From NCBI GenBank assembly GCA_025201375.1, contig JAIWZP010000047.1, forward strand, positions 1 to 64,000: a stretch of 64,000 nucleotides of DNA, written 5' to 3'. The notes below the pieces were generated by a model, which was not told where the DNA came from, searched no databases, and saw only the letters and a program-made list of their open reading frames with translations. Each line of letters starts with the position of its first letter. Positions within the stretch are counted from its first letter, which is position 1. Position numbers and translations under genes: made by a program. Positions 10,060-21,079 of this stretch are shown piece after piece. This DNA is from Gongronella butleri. Taxonomy: Eukaryota > Mucoromycota > Mucoromycetes > Mucorales > Cunninghamellaceae.

Positions 10060-11622
10060 GTTTGTATCTACTTTGATAAAAATGGAACGCGAATGAGAAT
10101 GAGAAAAATCACTTGGCAGTTTACTCCATTAAATACCGCGCATGGCTACACAAGGGCTTGTCGCGCAATGCAACCCGATCCAAAACGAAGGCGGGCGCGA
10201 TTGTCTTGCCTAATTTGGATGAAATCCGGTTCCCCCGTCTCGCCCGTGCTTTTTTTTTTTTTTTTGTCTTCTCTGATCGATCTTATTGACAAAGCCTATG
10301 GGAAATCGAAATTCGATACGCCAGGTGATGTTGTTGATGAATGGTAAAAAGGAACAGCACTACACCCTGGGAGCCCGCGTTTTTTCTGGGTATTCACGGC
10401 AAAAGGTGTTAATTCGTATCTGACAGTGGTCAAATCATAGTATTATTGAGCTAATATGAAGTTTTGACTATGATGAAGGACGTTGGGTTGTTCCATGGGA
10501 CAAGTCGGACGGCCTAGTGGTCGTTGCCACAACGTGCCGAGCAATCGCCCAAAATGGAAACCCCCGACACGCGGAACATTCCAGTTTTCCCGTGTTGTCT
10601 ACGAAATTCGACGCTACAGTGATGAATTTAATAATCCGCTACAAGTATTACTTGCTACCATGCTGCATTCTTCTTGATTTGCTATCAACATGCATTGAAA
10701 AAAAATCGGTTCATTTCATTTCAGTAACTTTACACACGCCCTTTTTTTTTAATCAAAACGCGAGGTGCCAAATGGGGGCTTCAAAGTTTTTTTATTTTTG
10801 GCAACTCTTTGTTCTCAGTGTTTCATCGCATCTAAAAGCTCAGCAGATTTTTCCAACTTACCGGTACATTGCACTCCAACGGTTAGAAACGAGTATAAAT
10901 GGGCGCGTATTTTTCGCAGTTCGCGTACAATGGGAGTGATGTTGATATAGCACAAGATTCGCCATCATCGAGCCTTTCTAACGCAATCTCGTCGGCTCAG
11001 GCCCGATGTGTGTATAGAGAAATAACGATGATTCTCCCACGGTTGGCTTCTGAGTCGATCGGATCTGCAACGAAAAATATACATCTTCTTCGGACTCTCA
11101 TGGCCGATGCGCCGCGTGGTACCAAGTCATTGTGCGAGTGGAGCTGGAATGTTCACCTACGGGCTACAATATACCATTTGTGCTAAAAAGGTGGCATTTT
11201 GAAGCTCATGCTTTTTGGCAGATCATGTCGACGAGACTATCGAGCGCGTCCATCAGGCAGGCAGCGACCCAGAGCGTACTGCGATAAAAACCACTGGTCT
11301 GACCAGTCAAGTTGAAAAAGGAAATATCACGAGCTGAAGAAGACCCAGATTTTTGACATGCTTTACCGCGCTTGTATTTTCACACGCTGGCATGCGATGG
11401 ACCTCTTTGGCGATTTGTTTACATGTCTTCACAATGGTGCTTAGCGACAATTTAAGACCCGAATCGCTCCAGCCCATTGTTGTTCAAATCCCCACATCAA
11501 AGCTGCAAACTTGCTACGGAAATCGCTTTGACACGCTTTTGACGCGATTTGACGCGCTTTTTATCGCGTTTTTGACGCATATACACGTTTATTCTCTTTT
11601 AATTCATGTGCAGACACATATT
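10060..11622. other. intergenic, no gene seen
   Basis: Scattered short frames on the plus strand lack splice structure or motifs. The interval has a T run at about 10251-10265, several ACGCGT/GACGCG words, and a dense run of them at about 11530-11580 (ACGCTTTTGACGCGATTTGACGCG-type reiteration), just downstream of the next minus-strand gene. Confidence 0.5.
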
Positions 11623-12310
11623 TTATTGATATTTTACACATACATCCAATGAAATGACTCTTACAACGCGTTGTTCTTGTCCAATTGCCTCCAGATACTG
11701 ATCCTTGATGAAATTTTGGCCAAATCGAGCGTGCAGCGCGTTCAATTCGGCTTGAGAAAGGAATTGGACGTTGCGCCCGTATGTAATAGAGTCTAAATTA
11801 AACAGGAGTGAGGAAACGAGTGAAAAAGAAAAGGAATCAGCACACTTACACGCAGCAATGGCATCGCGGGCACCCGTTAATAACAGAAAATCAATGAGAA
11901 ACTTATTCACTTTGCTTTTTGGTGCGTGCTTACCTTGCGCATACGATTGAACGCGCTCTGGCATGCAACTAGGAGACTATGTAATACATAGAGGACCTGA
12001 TGAGTGTTGTTTGCGCCATTTTGACACATACTTACATTTGCGATGGCAATTGGCGCGTCTTTTTTGTAAAAGAATCCCTGGAAAGCACAATGAGATTGAA
12101 GTGGGACCCGTTCTTTTTTTTTTTTTTTTGACGCATGCTTACTTTGCGAGAGCCAATGATGCGGCCGTGCTTTGCAAAAATGGGCTAAAATATATGGAAA
12201 ATCCTTTGAGTCGCTCTTTTTTCTTTCTTTTGCGCGCGTGCCTTCTAGTTGGGCGCGACTTACACCGCTTTTTTATGCCAAGCTGAATGCCAATTGCATT
12301 GCTCGTGCTT
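11623..12310 (-). CDS. unrecognised gene made of very short exons, possibly a remnant
   Basis: The minus strand shows a series of GTAAGT/GTAAGC donors and AG acceptors bounding small exons at about 12264-12310, 12143-12184, 12036-12078 and 11934-11976. These read PIFAKHGRIIGSRK, GFFYKKDAPIAIAN and SPSCMPERVQSYAQ in compatible phases. Then comes GARDAIAA, whose expected intron lacks an AG acceptor (TTAACG), and a last exon from about 11795 reading SITYGRNVQFLSQAELNALHARFGQNF to a stop at 11623. The N-terminus was not located. Three successive internal exons of 42-43 nt are unusual. I cannot name the family. It may be a degraded gene or one needing an in-frame read-through of the defective intron. 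Confidence 0.35.
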
Positions 12311-12689
12311 GCTTTTTAACAAAAAAGCACAGTGAGATGCACTAAAAGAGCCTTGTCAGCTGCCAATCATTCACAATCGCCGCTATTCTGTCATTTCACC
12401 ATAAACTTGCTCACTTGTTCAATTCACAGACAGCTTGCACCCTCATCTAACATTGATATATAGTTTGCGATGCGTTGACAAGCGTACACCAAGATGAAAA
12501 GATAAAAAAAAAGAAAAAAAAAGGAGCAAGAACACATGAATTCGGGCTTGGATGACGCGCAATGGATAGTGAAAGAAGAAAAAAAAGCAAATCAAACATG
12601 GAGCGCGCGTCGAGGACCATACAATGGCCAAACGACAGCTGTTTCCCAGCTTGGGTACGAAACAGGTACGAAAAAAAAAACTACGAAGC

Positions 12690-12875
12690 AAAAAAATTTT
12701 CGTAGGTACGCAACGCCTACCATCACAGCGCGTCCAATGCCAACAATGGCGCGCCAAATCGCGCACATGGGCTTGAGAAACACGCTTATTCACGTAATCT
12801 TGTGTTTTTTGTCCTTTTTTTGCGAAATTTCTTTTCGAGAAGCCTCTTGACGGACTATCTGCATTGATAGACATC
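12690..12875 (+). repeat. SINE-like repeat, copy c, abutting tRNA-Arg
   Basis: It lacks most of the tRNA-like head but keeps CATCACAGCGCGTCCAATGCC and the complete body, including TTTGCGAAATTTCTTTTCGA and GAAGCCTCTTGACGGACTAT, ending CTGCATTGATAGACATCAAG. The tRNA-Arg gene starts about 5 bases later, the same arrangement as the tRNA-like sequence after copy a. Confidence 0.6.
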
Positions 12876-12879
12876 AAGG

Positions 12880-12952
12880 GGGACTATGGCCCAATTGGAC
12901 AAGGCATCTGACTACGAATCAGGGGATTGCAGGTTCGAGTCCTGCTAGTCTC
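12880..12952 (+). tRNA. tRNA-Arg (anticodon ACG)
   Basis: Seven-base acceptor arms GGGACTA and TAGTCTC pair with one G-T. The D arm is GCCCAATTGGACAAGGC, the anticodon stem-loop TCTGACTACGAATCAGG has ACG at 12914-12916, and the T arm is GCAGGTTCGAGTCCTGC with a perfect B box. Discriminator A is at 12953. No intron and no encoded CCA, as expected for a nuclear gene, and a T run right after (12956 onward) ends pol III transcription. ACG, deaminated to ICG, reads CGU/CGC/CGA. Confidence 0.95.
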
Positions 12953-13900
12953 ATCTTTTTTTGGCGCGTGCGATGATTTTTTGCGTTTTTTGCGTGTTTT
13001 TTGCATGTTTTTCGGGCGTTGCGCGGTCTGTAGGGTTCTTTTTGTTTTGTTTGTGTGTGGTGGAAGGCGGTGGTGTGCGTGGATTAGATGGGGTTGGGAT
13101 TCAGGTGTTGGCTCGCTCTTTTTTTTTTTTTTTCCTGGAAATGATGGTGTGCGCTATTGTGGCTTGCAATTGCGGAGCAAAAGGTGCTCTGCATTGGCAT
13201 TGGTCGGTCTTTGCGGAACGGTGCAGGGCGCTTTGTTGATCCACCAGGCTGATTTTACTGGGTGCGAGGGCACATTTGCGAATAGCGGGGCAAAATTTCC
13301 TCTGCGCATTGGTGCCAATTGCCTTTTTGTGCAATCTATGCCAGTTTGTGCATCACTGTAAAGATGGGGAAGCGCAGACCACGTCAATGCAGCATTGGCT
13401 GCGGTCACATTCCTTGCATTTATGCCAAAAAAAAAAAAAAAAAAAAAAAGACGGTCGATTGCGCTGACCATTTGATTTACTTGCCCGAATATTCAGTCAA
13501 ACACAAAAAGAACAGATCAAGTCTCGCGCCAGGACTCTTTACAAAGAGCAATGCCTCCCACCTACGTGATTTTCAAGAAAAAAAAAATGCAAAAAAAGCA
13601 TTACAGCACCTGGTATTCCCGTGTGATCTCTCACCACAGTACTAACCAGGCCGTATTCTGGATCGCTGCAGAGATCGGACGGGATCTGGCGCTTTCAGAA
13701 TCGTATGGCCGTAACATGACGGGAAAACCTGTTGGTGCACCTTGGCTCTTGTTAAAAAATTTTGCGCCGCCGCGGCGGCGCTTTTACATGCATTTTACAG
13801 TCAAGTTTAGCGCAAAAAAGTTCAAAAAATGCAATTCTAGTCCTCTTTTATGAGTTTTATTGTTATGAATGGTATTAAAACTTTCAAAACAGACACTTTT

Positions 13901-15112
13901 TTAGAGATCACATGCGGCCTTGATGCCTTTTTCGAGCCACGTTTGGCTGATTTCTTGCTGGATATCGCTGAAATCGTCGTTTTCAGCCGTCTTGCTGACG
14001 AGTTTGACGACACGATCGGCGGCTGCAAAGATATTATTGACCTTTCCGGAAAAAACGTGGATGACTTCGTCGTCATCAGCAAAGACGATGGCGCTTCTAA
14101 ATTCTGACTGGGATTTGATCTTTGTGGCGATACCTGTATTGTAGCCGACATGGACGAATCGATCTGCAAAGGTCGGGTAATAGCGATGGATGTCCTTTTC
14201 AAACAATGGCCGTTTGCCCTGGACGTCGTTGTCTGTCATGTTGTCTAGGACGTTTTGGGCTTGCGCCACAGTGTCAAAGGTGCCGAGGATGGTGTATTTG
14301 GCGTGGTAGAGGACGTATGTGCGGTTGTTTGGCGATTTCCATGCATTTTCATAGGGCATGATGCACGGGTACCAGCCATCCATCACGGTGAATGAAAAAG
14401 GTTTGGTGTTTGCGACGCGATCTTGGTAAAACAGAGTCAGGCAAGGCTGGTAGACAATTTCAATGTCCAATGGGATCTGTTTGGGGAGCAAGGCCTTGAA
14501 ATAGGTACAATTGATGATGTGATCATAGCGGATGCCGTCGATAGTCTTGTTGTGGATCGTTTCAATGGGATGATTCAAGACGGTCCTTATCTCTTTTCGG
14601 TCAAAGAGCTGCTGGAAATGATCCCCGACGATTTCCATCTTGAGACTTGGCTCGATCACGCTGTACAACGCCTCAATTCGTTGAAAGTCCGTGCCTCGCA
14701 GATCGACCTCGCCAAATCCCGGGCATTCTTTGCATACTTGTTCAAAGGCCGCCTTGCCGATCCTTGGCTTGATGCCATCCACATCCTCGAGGCCCAGGCC
14801 ATAGTAAGAAAAGTCATGGTCGATGATCAGCTCGGGGTACTCGGCGACAAAGCGGTGATAACCCGCGAGGCAGTCGCGTCGCGTGATGGGCGACCGTGGA
14901 TAGTGAGGTCCGATATGGATTCGGATTCCATAGGAACCAGAGACGCCCTTGAACAAAGCGGCTTCCTTTTCATACAGCGTGATATCGTGACCGTGTTTGT
15001 TTAGCACAGAAGCAATATGGCATCCATACCAGCCACCACCAATGACCGCGATGCGCTTGCCGTGGACCAGTTTTTTTGGAGTGATAGACGAGATAGGAGG
15101 CGCCGCCGGCAT
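13901..15112 (-). CDS. FAD-dependent amino-acid-oxidase-like oxidoreductase (DAO family)
   Basis: Intronless 403-residue protein starting at MPAAPP. Residues 21-34 (IAVIGGGWYGCHIA) are a Rossmann FAD-binding GxGxxG-type motif, followed by the ribose-binding acidic residue in ITLYEKE and by a conserved GVSGSYGIRIHIGPHYPRS segment. Distal parts (YDHIINCTYFKALLP, HVGYNTGIATK) fit a second FAD contact and the C-terminal part of the DAO fold. Substrate is unknown: family members oxidise amino acids, glycine or related amines and pass electrons to oxygen. No peroxisomal PTS1 tail is seen (C-terminus ACDL). The absence of introns makes acquisition by transfer possible, unproven. A longer frame extends upstream, but the first ATG with the fold intact is used. 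Family confident, function not. Confidence 0.85.
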   Translation of the reverse strand: MPAAPPISSITPKKLVHGKRIAVIGGGWYGCHIASVLNKHGHDITLYEKEAALFKGVSGSYGIRIHIGPHYPRSPITRRDCLAGYHRFVAEYPELIIDHDFSYYGLGLEDVDGIKPRIGKAAFEQVCKECPGFGEVDLRGTDFQRIEALYSVIEPSLKMEIVGDHFQQLFDRKEIRTVLNHPIETIHNKTIDGIRYDHIINCTYFKALLPKQIPLDIEIVYQPCLTLFYQDRVANTKPFSFTVMDGWYPCIMPYENAWKSPNNRTYVLYHAKYTILGTFDTVAQAQNVLDNMTDNDVQGKRPLFEKDIHRYYPTFADRFVHVGYNTGIATKIKSQSEFRSAIVFADDDEVIHVFSGKVNNIFAAADRVVKLVSKTAENDDFSDIQQEISQTWLEKGIKAACDL

Positions 15113-17084
15113 GTTTTTTTGAAAAAAAAAATGGAGAGCGGAAAAGCGAAAAAGTAATACGAGCGATTCACGCTTGGACTCCCTTAAATGGATCGAACCG
15201 AGGTACCTGCACAATTTGTAACTCCTTCAGGGGCAACACAGCCGCATTGGTCAATGATGGGCAAGTTTAGCGTGACAAGCATGCCGTCGCACGTTTTGAC
15301 GATAAGAGAAGAAGGAAAAAAAAAAAAAAAAGGAGTGGTCGCTTTCTGTTCCTTTTTGAAAGGAGACAGCCGCTTGTTGCCTGTGTTTTCCCCGCAGTCA
15401 AGCATCACATGATGTTGATGGATTGCAGATGCTCCTAAAAAAAAGGGCCCTGGTTGATCGCGGACAAAAGGAGAACCCAAAATCAGGGTTTCTCGACTGG
15501 TAAATGAAAAAAGTCTTTATTCTTGCAAAAGCAAATGAAAAAGCTGCCATTGCTAGAACCGAATGTTACCAATGGCACGACAGAACAACACATTTCCCTT
15601 TTAAGAGACCTGTGTGACGCCGTGCTTGCCATTACACCCAGCTCGTTTTCAGAGCCAAATCTGGCGGTAGATTGCTTAGATACTGTTGACTTTTTTGATT
15701 GCAATGTGACCAATCTGCAATCGCTGATGGGCCGCAGCCGGCATTAGTTTATATTTCATAGAAAAATGAGCCTCCTTATTTTGTGCTGCATCGTTGCAGA
15801 ATGTCCAATCATCAGCATGCAAGTGTCGATGATTTATAAAAAAAAAAAAAAAAAAAGAAAGAAACAAAAAAAAAGCACTCGTTGGGCTTAGATATCGTAA
15901 TGGACTGTAATCTCGCAATTTGAAAAGCACTGTCGCAAAAGGGGGAAAATGAGCAATGTTGCAATGTTGCAAATAAAAAAATAAAAAAGAACGATGAGTC
16001 GACAGAATTCTCAACAAAGGACACTTCAATACTTTTGTAAAAAGTAGGTTGTGGCTGTAGCAGTCTGTTACGCATGGCGATGACCGGCGTGGAAAAATAA
16101 ATTGATAAAAACGGCAGCGGTCGACAATCTGAAAGGCATCAGCAGGGGCGAATTATATCCATAGCCGACAATATCAACGAATACCAGCCAAAATGGGCAG
16201 CATTTACCTGAAAAGCGGCCAGCGGTGGAGGTCTTGAAAAGGCCATGAGGAGGTCCAACGCTGCCAAAAACGAGGATTGACGATTTTTTTTGCTTTTTTA
16301 TGTGCTTGACGTACAAGGACATGCGTGTGTGGGTGACAAGAAGATGAAGAATGAACGTCATCCATTACCAGACGTACCTATCGCTTTTTTACAGTATACC
16401 TTTCGAATTTTTCAATGATCATCATGGCTCAAATATGAAACGGACGTCACTCCTGCTTGAGTCTTGTTCAAAAAGCATCCACACGTTCCAACTTCCAAAC
16501 CGATTCCATGCTGCCCATTGCGTCGTGATCGTCAATGGACATCAGCCCTTACTGCGGAAGAATTGCAAAAACTGAGTGCGCGTACGCGTTTTTTATTTTT
16601 ATACCGGTATTTACCGGTACGAGGGCATCAATCACTCGCCCAGATTAGTAGGCCAGATTAATTTACTAGCGGCTCATCGTGGTTGAGCGATCATCAGTGG
16701 TACCGTATGCATGTTTTTTCTCCTGAATATGCGCGCGTGTCTTCAGCCCTCACTGGTCGTTACTGCGAAGCCACAAAAAGGAAGCAAGCAAGGAGCGCAC
16801 TTCTTCAAAATTGCGGTCGCTCTTGTTTTTTACAGTACAAATGCGCAACTGCGCATCATCACGGAGTGGTGACCATCATGCATCATTGGTGGATGGTCTG
16901 GTTGCTGATGGCACGTGGGTGCCGACGCGGGGTACTGTACTGTACTGCGCATAATACTGGGTACCAGACAATTCACGAAGATTATTGGATGCGTGCACGC
17001 GTCTCGTAGGTCGTAGCGTGATCTGATCTCAGCGCGTCTGTGGGACAAAAGCGCGATATTACAGTACTACAGACTAGAGCTGTA
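15113..17084. other. intergenic, no gene seen
   Basis: Short conflicting frames only. Homopolymers at about 15316-15331 and 15838-15856. From about 16.6 kb the words TACCGGTA and TACTGTAC become frequent (for example 16600-16622 and 16930-16945); the same words occur around the transposons at 42-45 kb, so this stretch is probably old mobile-element debris. Confidence 0.5.
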
Positions 17085-17965
17085 CCGGTAACCGCTAACC
17101 GCTAACCGGTATACAAATTTGACCTATTATCTTGCATTTTTCTGGCCATCTGCTTGGTCGATCCCGCTCAAATTCCTCAAAAATACCGGTAGCTGCATCG
17201 CAGCATTCAGCGCAAATTTTGCCACGAAACCCCTTAATACTGTACACCAAAAAAGCGCTACGAGTCTACGACCACTTTTTAAAAAATTCAGGGATCAATC
17301 AGGGTCACACATTCCACCAATCGCAGAAATGCCAATTTCGGTAAAAATCGAACTCCGAGTGATCAATGCATCCCAAACAGGTAACTCCGACGATTTGCTT
17401 TTGGGACACAAAAAGTCAGAAGCCCCCAAGAAGCCCCGACAAATGAAGAAAATTGCTTGGCCAAAGAACGATGCATGATGAACGCCGATCGACTGAAAAA
17501 AGTGCCTACTTTGGTTAAAATTATTTTTCACCAGACGCATATCATATCAAAATGGTAATTTTGGATTTATTGCATGGAAGCAATAATTTTTTTATTTTTT
17601 ATTTACCGGTACAGTAATTGCACATTTTATTGTGCGCTGGCAGGCTGGCTCCTGGGTGCTCAGTAGTGATGGGCAGCAGCAGCATCCTGCAGAAATGAAT
17701 GAGCGATGCAAAAAGGTCAAACCCAAGCTAGCGCGCTGCAAGTCATCTCATTATACTGTGTGATTTGGCCCCCTGTTTGTTAGTACTGTAAATCTGGAAT
17801 AAAAACTGGGTGTCAATAATTAGATCGTTCTCGAGCAAGTCAGCATTAAAGAAATTGTCGAAAAACTGAATTTTCTCCGTCAGTTTTGGTCGGACACCGA
17901 TGAAACTGATCTCGATCGGTTGGGATCTAATACTGTAGCTGCTTATGACACGTTAAAAGCGTCAT

Positions 17966-18640
17966 GGTGTCACGATCCAATTCGTGAGCATTGTCCCACA
18001 ACTCTTTTTTTTCCTTGCTCCCTTTCGTTCCTTTTTGTTTCCAGTCCTTCCCTTTTCCTTTGGCCACCGCCCAATTCCAACACCAGCATCTGGTGGCCCT
18101 GGCTCTTGGCTTTCGAACGCACCTTCCCTCAAGCCTCTAGCTGCTCTCGTCGCCGAGCAATGGCCAATTCTTCTCCTTGCCCGACGACTTTGCCCCGCTT
18201 TTTCTTCTTTTGCTGCGCCGTTGGAACCCCGACCCGTCTGTGCGCCAAGGCTACAGACCAATTGGCCTTGTCGCGCATATAAGACCCCGCTACCTTCCTT
18301 TTCCCCTTTTTTTTCTTTTATTTTTTTTTCTTTACCCTTTCAACACCGTTTCTCCTCCTCTGAACACCCCCTCTTGCCGTTACAATAAAACTCCCTTGTT
18401 TGTCCCCAATATCAATATGCGTCCTACCAAGAGAGTCTCCGAGCGCCCTGCCCGTCACATCCGTGGTGCCGCCTCACGCCCCACGCAGCAACGACCACGC
18501 CGCGAACGTCTCGTCGTGCGGGCCGCCGACAAGACCCGTCGCCGTCCCACTATGCGCTCCGTGCTTTCTCCCGAGACTCTGGCCCGTTGGGTCCCAACAC
18601 CACAAGAGGACGGTCCAGCAGACGAGCAGAGGATCGTCAC
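17966..18640 (+). other. foreign insert inside repeat C: promoter plus 5' gene fragment
   Basis: This segment is missing from the second copy of the repeat at about 45780. It is pyrimidine-rich and has the look of a gene start: a CCAATTGG at about 18258, a TATA-like CATATAAG at about 18275, a C/T-rich leader, and an ATG at 18417 opening an Arg-rich frame. The frame runs out of the insert into repeat sequence. Short similar words (CGTCA, ATGG) at both junctions may be a target duplication. Confidence 0.5.
18270..18285 (+). promoter_or_regulatory. TATA-like box of captured promoter
   Basis: GCGCATATAAGACC lies about 140 bases before the ATG at 18417, with a CCAATTGG word 15 bases further upstream and a long C/T-rich leader downstream, as in expressed fungal promoters. 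Confidence 0.45.
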
Positions 18641-18767
18641 ACATGGGTCGTTCTTTTTGTTGTCGAGAAAATGGATTTTAAAAATACGTACTGTAAATCC
18701 AATGTTTGATCGGATTTTGCAAACGTACAGAGCCATATATCGGAGCAAACAGACAATCCTAAAGTGA
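18417..18767 (+). CDS. Arg-rich 5' gene fragment, chimeric with repeat
   Basis: The 116-residue frame begins MRPTKRVSERPARHIRG and stays strongly basic for about 60 residues (many RR/RP dipeptides, TRRRPT), then SPETLARWVPTPQEDG. The last 40 residues are encoded by dispersed-repeat sequence, so the natural C-terminus is lost. It lies 130-140 bases after a TATA-like box. I do not recognise the basic region; it could be the start of a nucleic-acid-binding protein, but that is a guess. Probably a captured gene beginning, expressed or dead. Confidence 0.35.
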   Translation: MRPTKRVSERPARHIRGAASRPTQQRPRRERLVVRAADKTRRRPTMRSVLSPETLARWVPTPQEDGPADEQRIVTHGSFFLLSRKWILKIRTVNPMFDRILQTYRAIYRSKQTILK

Positions 18768-19299
18768 CGCATGAGCTCGTCTCATTGGAACGGTGCAAGT
18801 TTCATCACGATTGAAAAATAATTTTACAAATCAATGCTGAATTTGTGACAATGTCGAGATTTTGGATTCATCTGCACCACTGCCCAGCAGTCGATCTTGT
18901 TTGGTATCTTCGTGCATCGTGTTAGAAAAAGACGCGCTGCGCTGAAATGGCCTATGATTGGAAACGATCCAGGCAAGATTTTGCAGCCTCCAAAGCTGGA
19001 TTTGTGAAAATGTCGAAATTATAGTCATGCGGGCATGAATCCTCCAATAGACATCTGGCTTTTTTTCAACGTCTTGTTGAATAGAAAAGCGATGAAATGA
19101 CAACAAAAGTGCAAAGATTTAATGGTGATTCAATCGTGGTGGTTTGTGGGCCAATATTGATTAATTTGTAAAGATTCGTGACATCATCGATGCTAGTCTC
19201 GAACTCTCGATAACCACATGATTGACTTTTTTTACCTGAAAAAAAGAAGGGAAGCGTCGAGAAAAACGGTAGGCAAATTTGGCAAGGTTTAAGCGCGAT

Positions 19300-20110
19300 T
19301 AAATATCAATTTATTGGGCCATAACATACAGTATAGTAAAACGTCAATTTCTGGGAAAAGGTCGATTTTCTCGGCAATAGCCCAATCAACCCCAGTTTCA
19401 AGGGATGATGGCCACTCGACAGCTAGCCACATCAATATGAAAAAGCGCAATTTTTTTTGGTTGATTTTCCAAGGGGTAGAGTCGAGGATTTAAAAATGGC
19501 AAAATCGTCAGATCGCCGCGTCGTTCTATCATATGATGGAATCGCCCAATAACTGACAAAAAGTCAATAAAACGCATGAGTCCATTGACTGGTTTTTGAT
19601 AAAATGAAATCGAGGGATAATTTCCGCCACAAGGGTGACTCAACGAAAATTGCATCAACCTCCAAGAAACAAACATCATCAGAAAGAGCATGGCTTGCTG
19701 CGTGTATGGGCTTAAATGATCACTAAAAAAGTGTTTTTTTTTGGCATTTTGACCCAGTTACAAAATCATTTACACTTTTCGACGCGTGATAAACCGCGTC
19801 AGTCGTCGAGTGACAGGCGCCAGTTCCTAATCAAATACATGCATCTGGAGCTGCTCTTGCTAGAGGACGCATAAGCGCGGCTTCATGGACGCGTTTTTCC
19901 TTCGTTACAGTATTTGCCTTTTGTAATTAAACCCAATATCGCTTGTTGCTCGTCAACCAGCAGGTGGAACGCCAGTTCATTTGGCACTTCTCGTGGTTTC
20001 TCCATGCCGTTTTTCCTAGGAGAGAGAGTTTGGTGGAATTCTGGAGACCAATTCTTTTTCATTTGGTTCTGGAGTCTGGTCAAGGCTGAATTTGGATTTG
20101 CGCGTTTGTG
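19300..20110 (+). repeat. dispersed repeat family D, copy 1
   Basis: Collinear with about 32290-33010: shared landmarks are TTTTCCAAGGGG..AGTCG.GGATTT, CATCAGAAAGA followed by a GCTTGCTGCGT segment, GACGCGTGA.AAACCGCG, CTAATCAAAT.CATGC, GCGCGGCTT.ATG.ACGCGTTTT and TTCTTCATGCC-like words. A shorter relative of its beginning (CAGCCCAATCAACCCC) lies at about 49330-49480. No coding frame spans it and no terminal repeats were identified. Confidence 0.6.
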
Positions 20111-21079
20111 CACTGTTACTAGCATCCCACCGGGGTGTTTCGCTTGCCAATTCACACCAGGACGCGTTTTGGGTTGAATGCAAGGCGTGTTTGGTAATTT
20201 GACCTACAGTGCATCACTGAAAATCAGTGTTTGATGATTTTTTTTCTGCAGAAACAAGGCGATTTCGGCAATCATTTGCTGCAATTGATCCTCGATGATT
20301 ACTCTGAGATGGTCATGGAGACAACACTGGCGTCATTTCCATCGACTGCCCATGGGGGTTCCCGCTCTTTTTTTCCTGATTTTTTTTATTCTTGGTTTGG
20401 ATCATGCTGACAAACGATGCAGTGGTACGCCTGGTCTGCGGACTGCAATGGCCCTTGCCTTCCATTCTGAGCTAGAACTGATTGGTAAAAAGGTGATGGA
20501 TTACCGGGAACGTTCCATCAGTCGATCATGATGATGTGCAAAAAGCGGCCCACAAAAAACGAAGAGGTTCACCCAATGAGAAAGTTTCGCCGCCAATCAT
20601 ATTTTTTTTCGGGTCGGCCGAGATAAAGTTCGTCCAGGGCATCTGCGATCCACGGTTTTACGCGTCGAGGAACCTGCATGGCGTCTCATCCACGGATCCT
20701 TGATCTTTTCTTTATGTCTGCGCTAAAGACAGCCACAAAAGGGGGGCTATAGCTTGGCGCGGGTGGCCATTGAATGAACGAGACGTTTGTGCTCGGCCAT
20801 TTTCTCGTGGCTATGGTACTGTATTTCGCACTTCAATGTGGGGATCATTTTAAAATGTAAAAGGAACCAGCAGAATAAAGTTGATCGGGTCGTGGCGCGC
20901 GCCGTCTCAACATTGATCAAAATGTCAAAAAAAAAAAATGAGAAGGTTTTGCTGCAAATCACCGTCAGCGCGCACAAAAAAAAAAAAAAAAACGCATAAA
21001 TACTTGTGACCTTTTTGTGAAAAATGCAGTGGTTTCTTCCCTTTTTATCCATTTTACATCCTTCATCTACCCCCTGACC
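20110..21079. other. intergenic before the YcnI-domain gene
   Basis: No gene is supported. A-runs at about 20930 and 20978-20994. A TATA-like CATAAATA lies at about 20996, some 85 bases before the start codon of the next gene, and a C/T-rich leader follows, so 20990-21079 is its likely promoter and 5' UTR. Confidence 0.5.

Larger units (their letters stand above)
11965..13900. other. intergenic with SINE-like copy and tRNA gene
   Basis: Apart from the first exons of the unknown minus-strand gene, the SINE-like copy c and tRNA-Arg, no gene is supported. There are T runs at about 12114-12129, 13119-13132 and an A run at about 13427-13449. Overlapping frames around 12.9-13.9 kb have no recognisable protein features. 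Confidence 0.5.
17085..19020 (+). repeat. dispersed repeat family C, copy 1 (interrupted)
   Basis: Matches about 44800-46030 over its length with many substitutions. Shared landmarks in the same order are ATCTGC.TGGTCGA.CCC.CTCAAA, AGCTGCATCG, GTGATCAATGCATCCCAAAC, TTTGTTAGTA followed by a GGAATAAAAA segment, TTCTCGAGCAA, ACACGTTAAAAGC, TTGTCRAGAAAA and TTTGGATTCATCTGCA. Copy 1 carries about 670 extra bases (about 17966-18640) absent from copy 2. No transposase is recognised in either copy. Confidence 0.65.

Noticed and set aside
13901..15214. Longer N-terminus of the FAD oxidase from a non-ATG codon
   Set aside because: The extension reads an A/T-rich leader; the ATG at 15112 gives a normal start just before the Rossmann motif.
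17940..18390. Frames of 99-134 codons around the captured promoter
   Set aside because: Low-complexity readings of the C/T-rich leader on either strand.
19160..19215. Possible minus-strand tRNA T-arm (GAGTTCGAGAC)
   Set aside because: No pairing T stem, no A box or acceptor at tRNA spacing.
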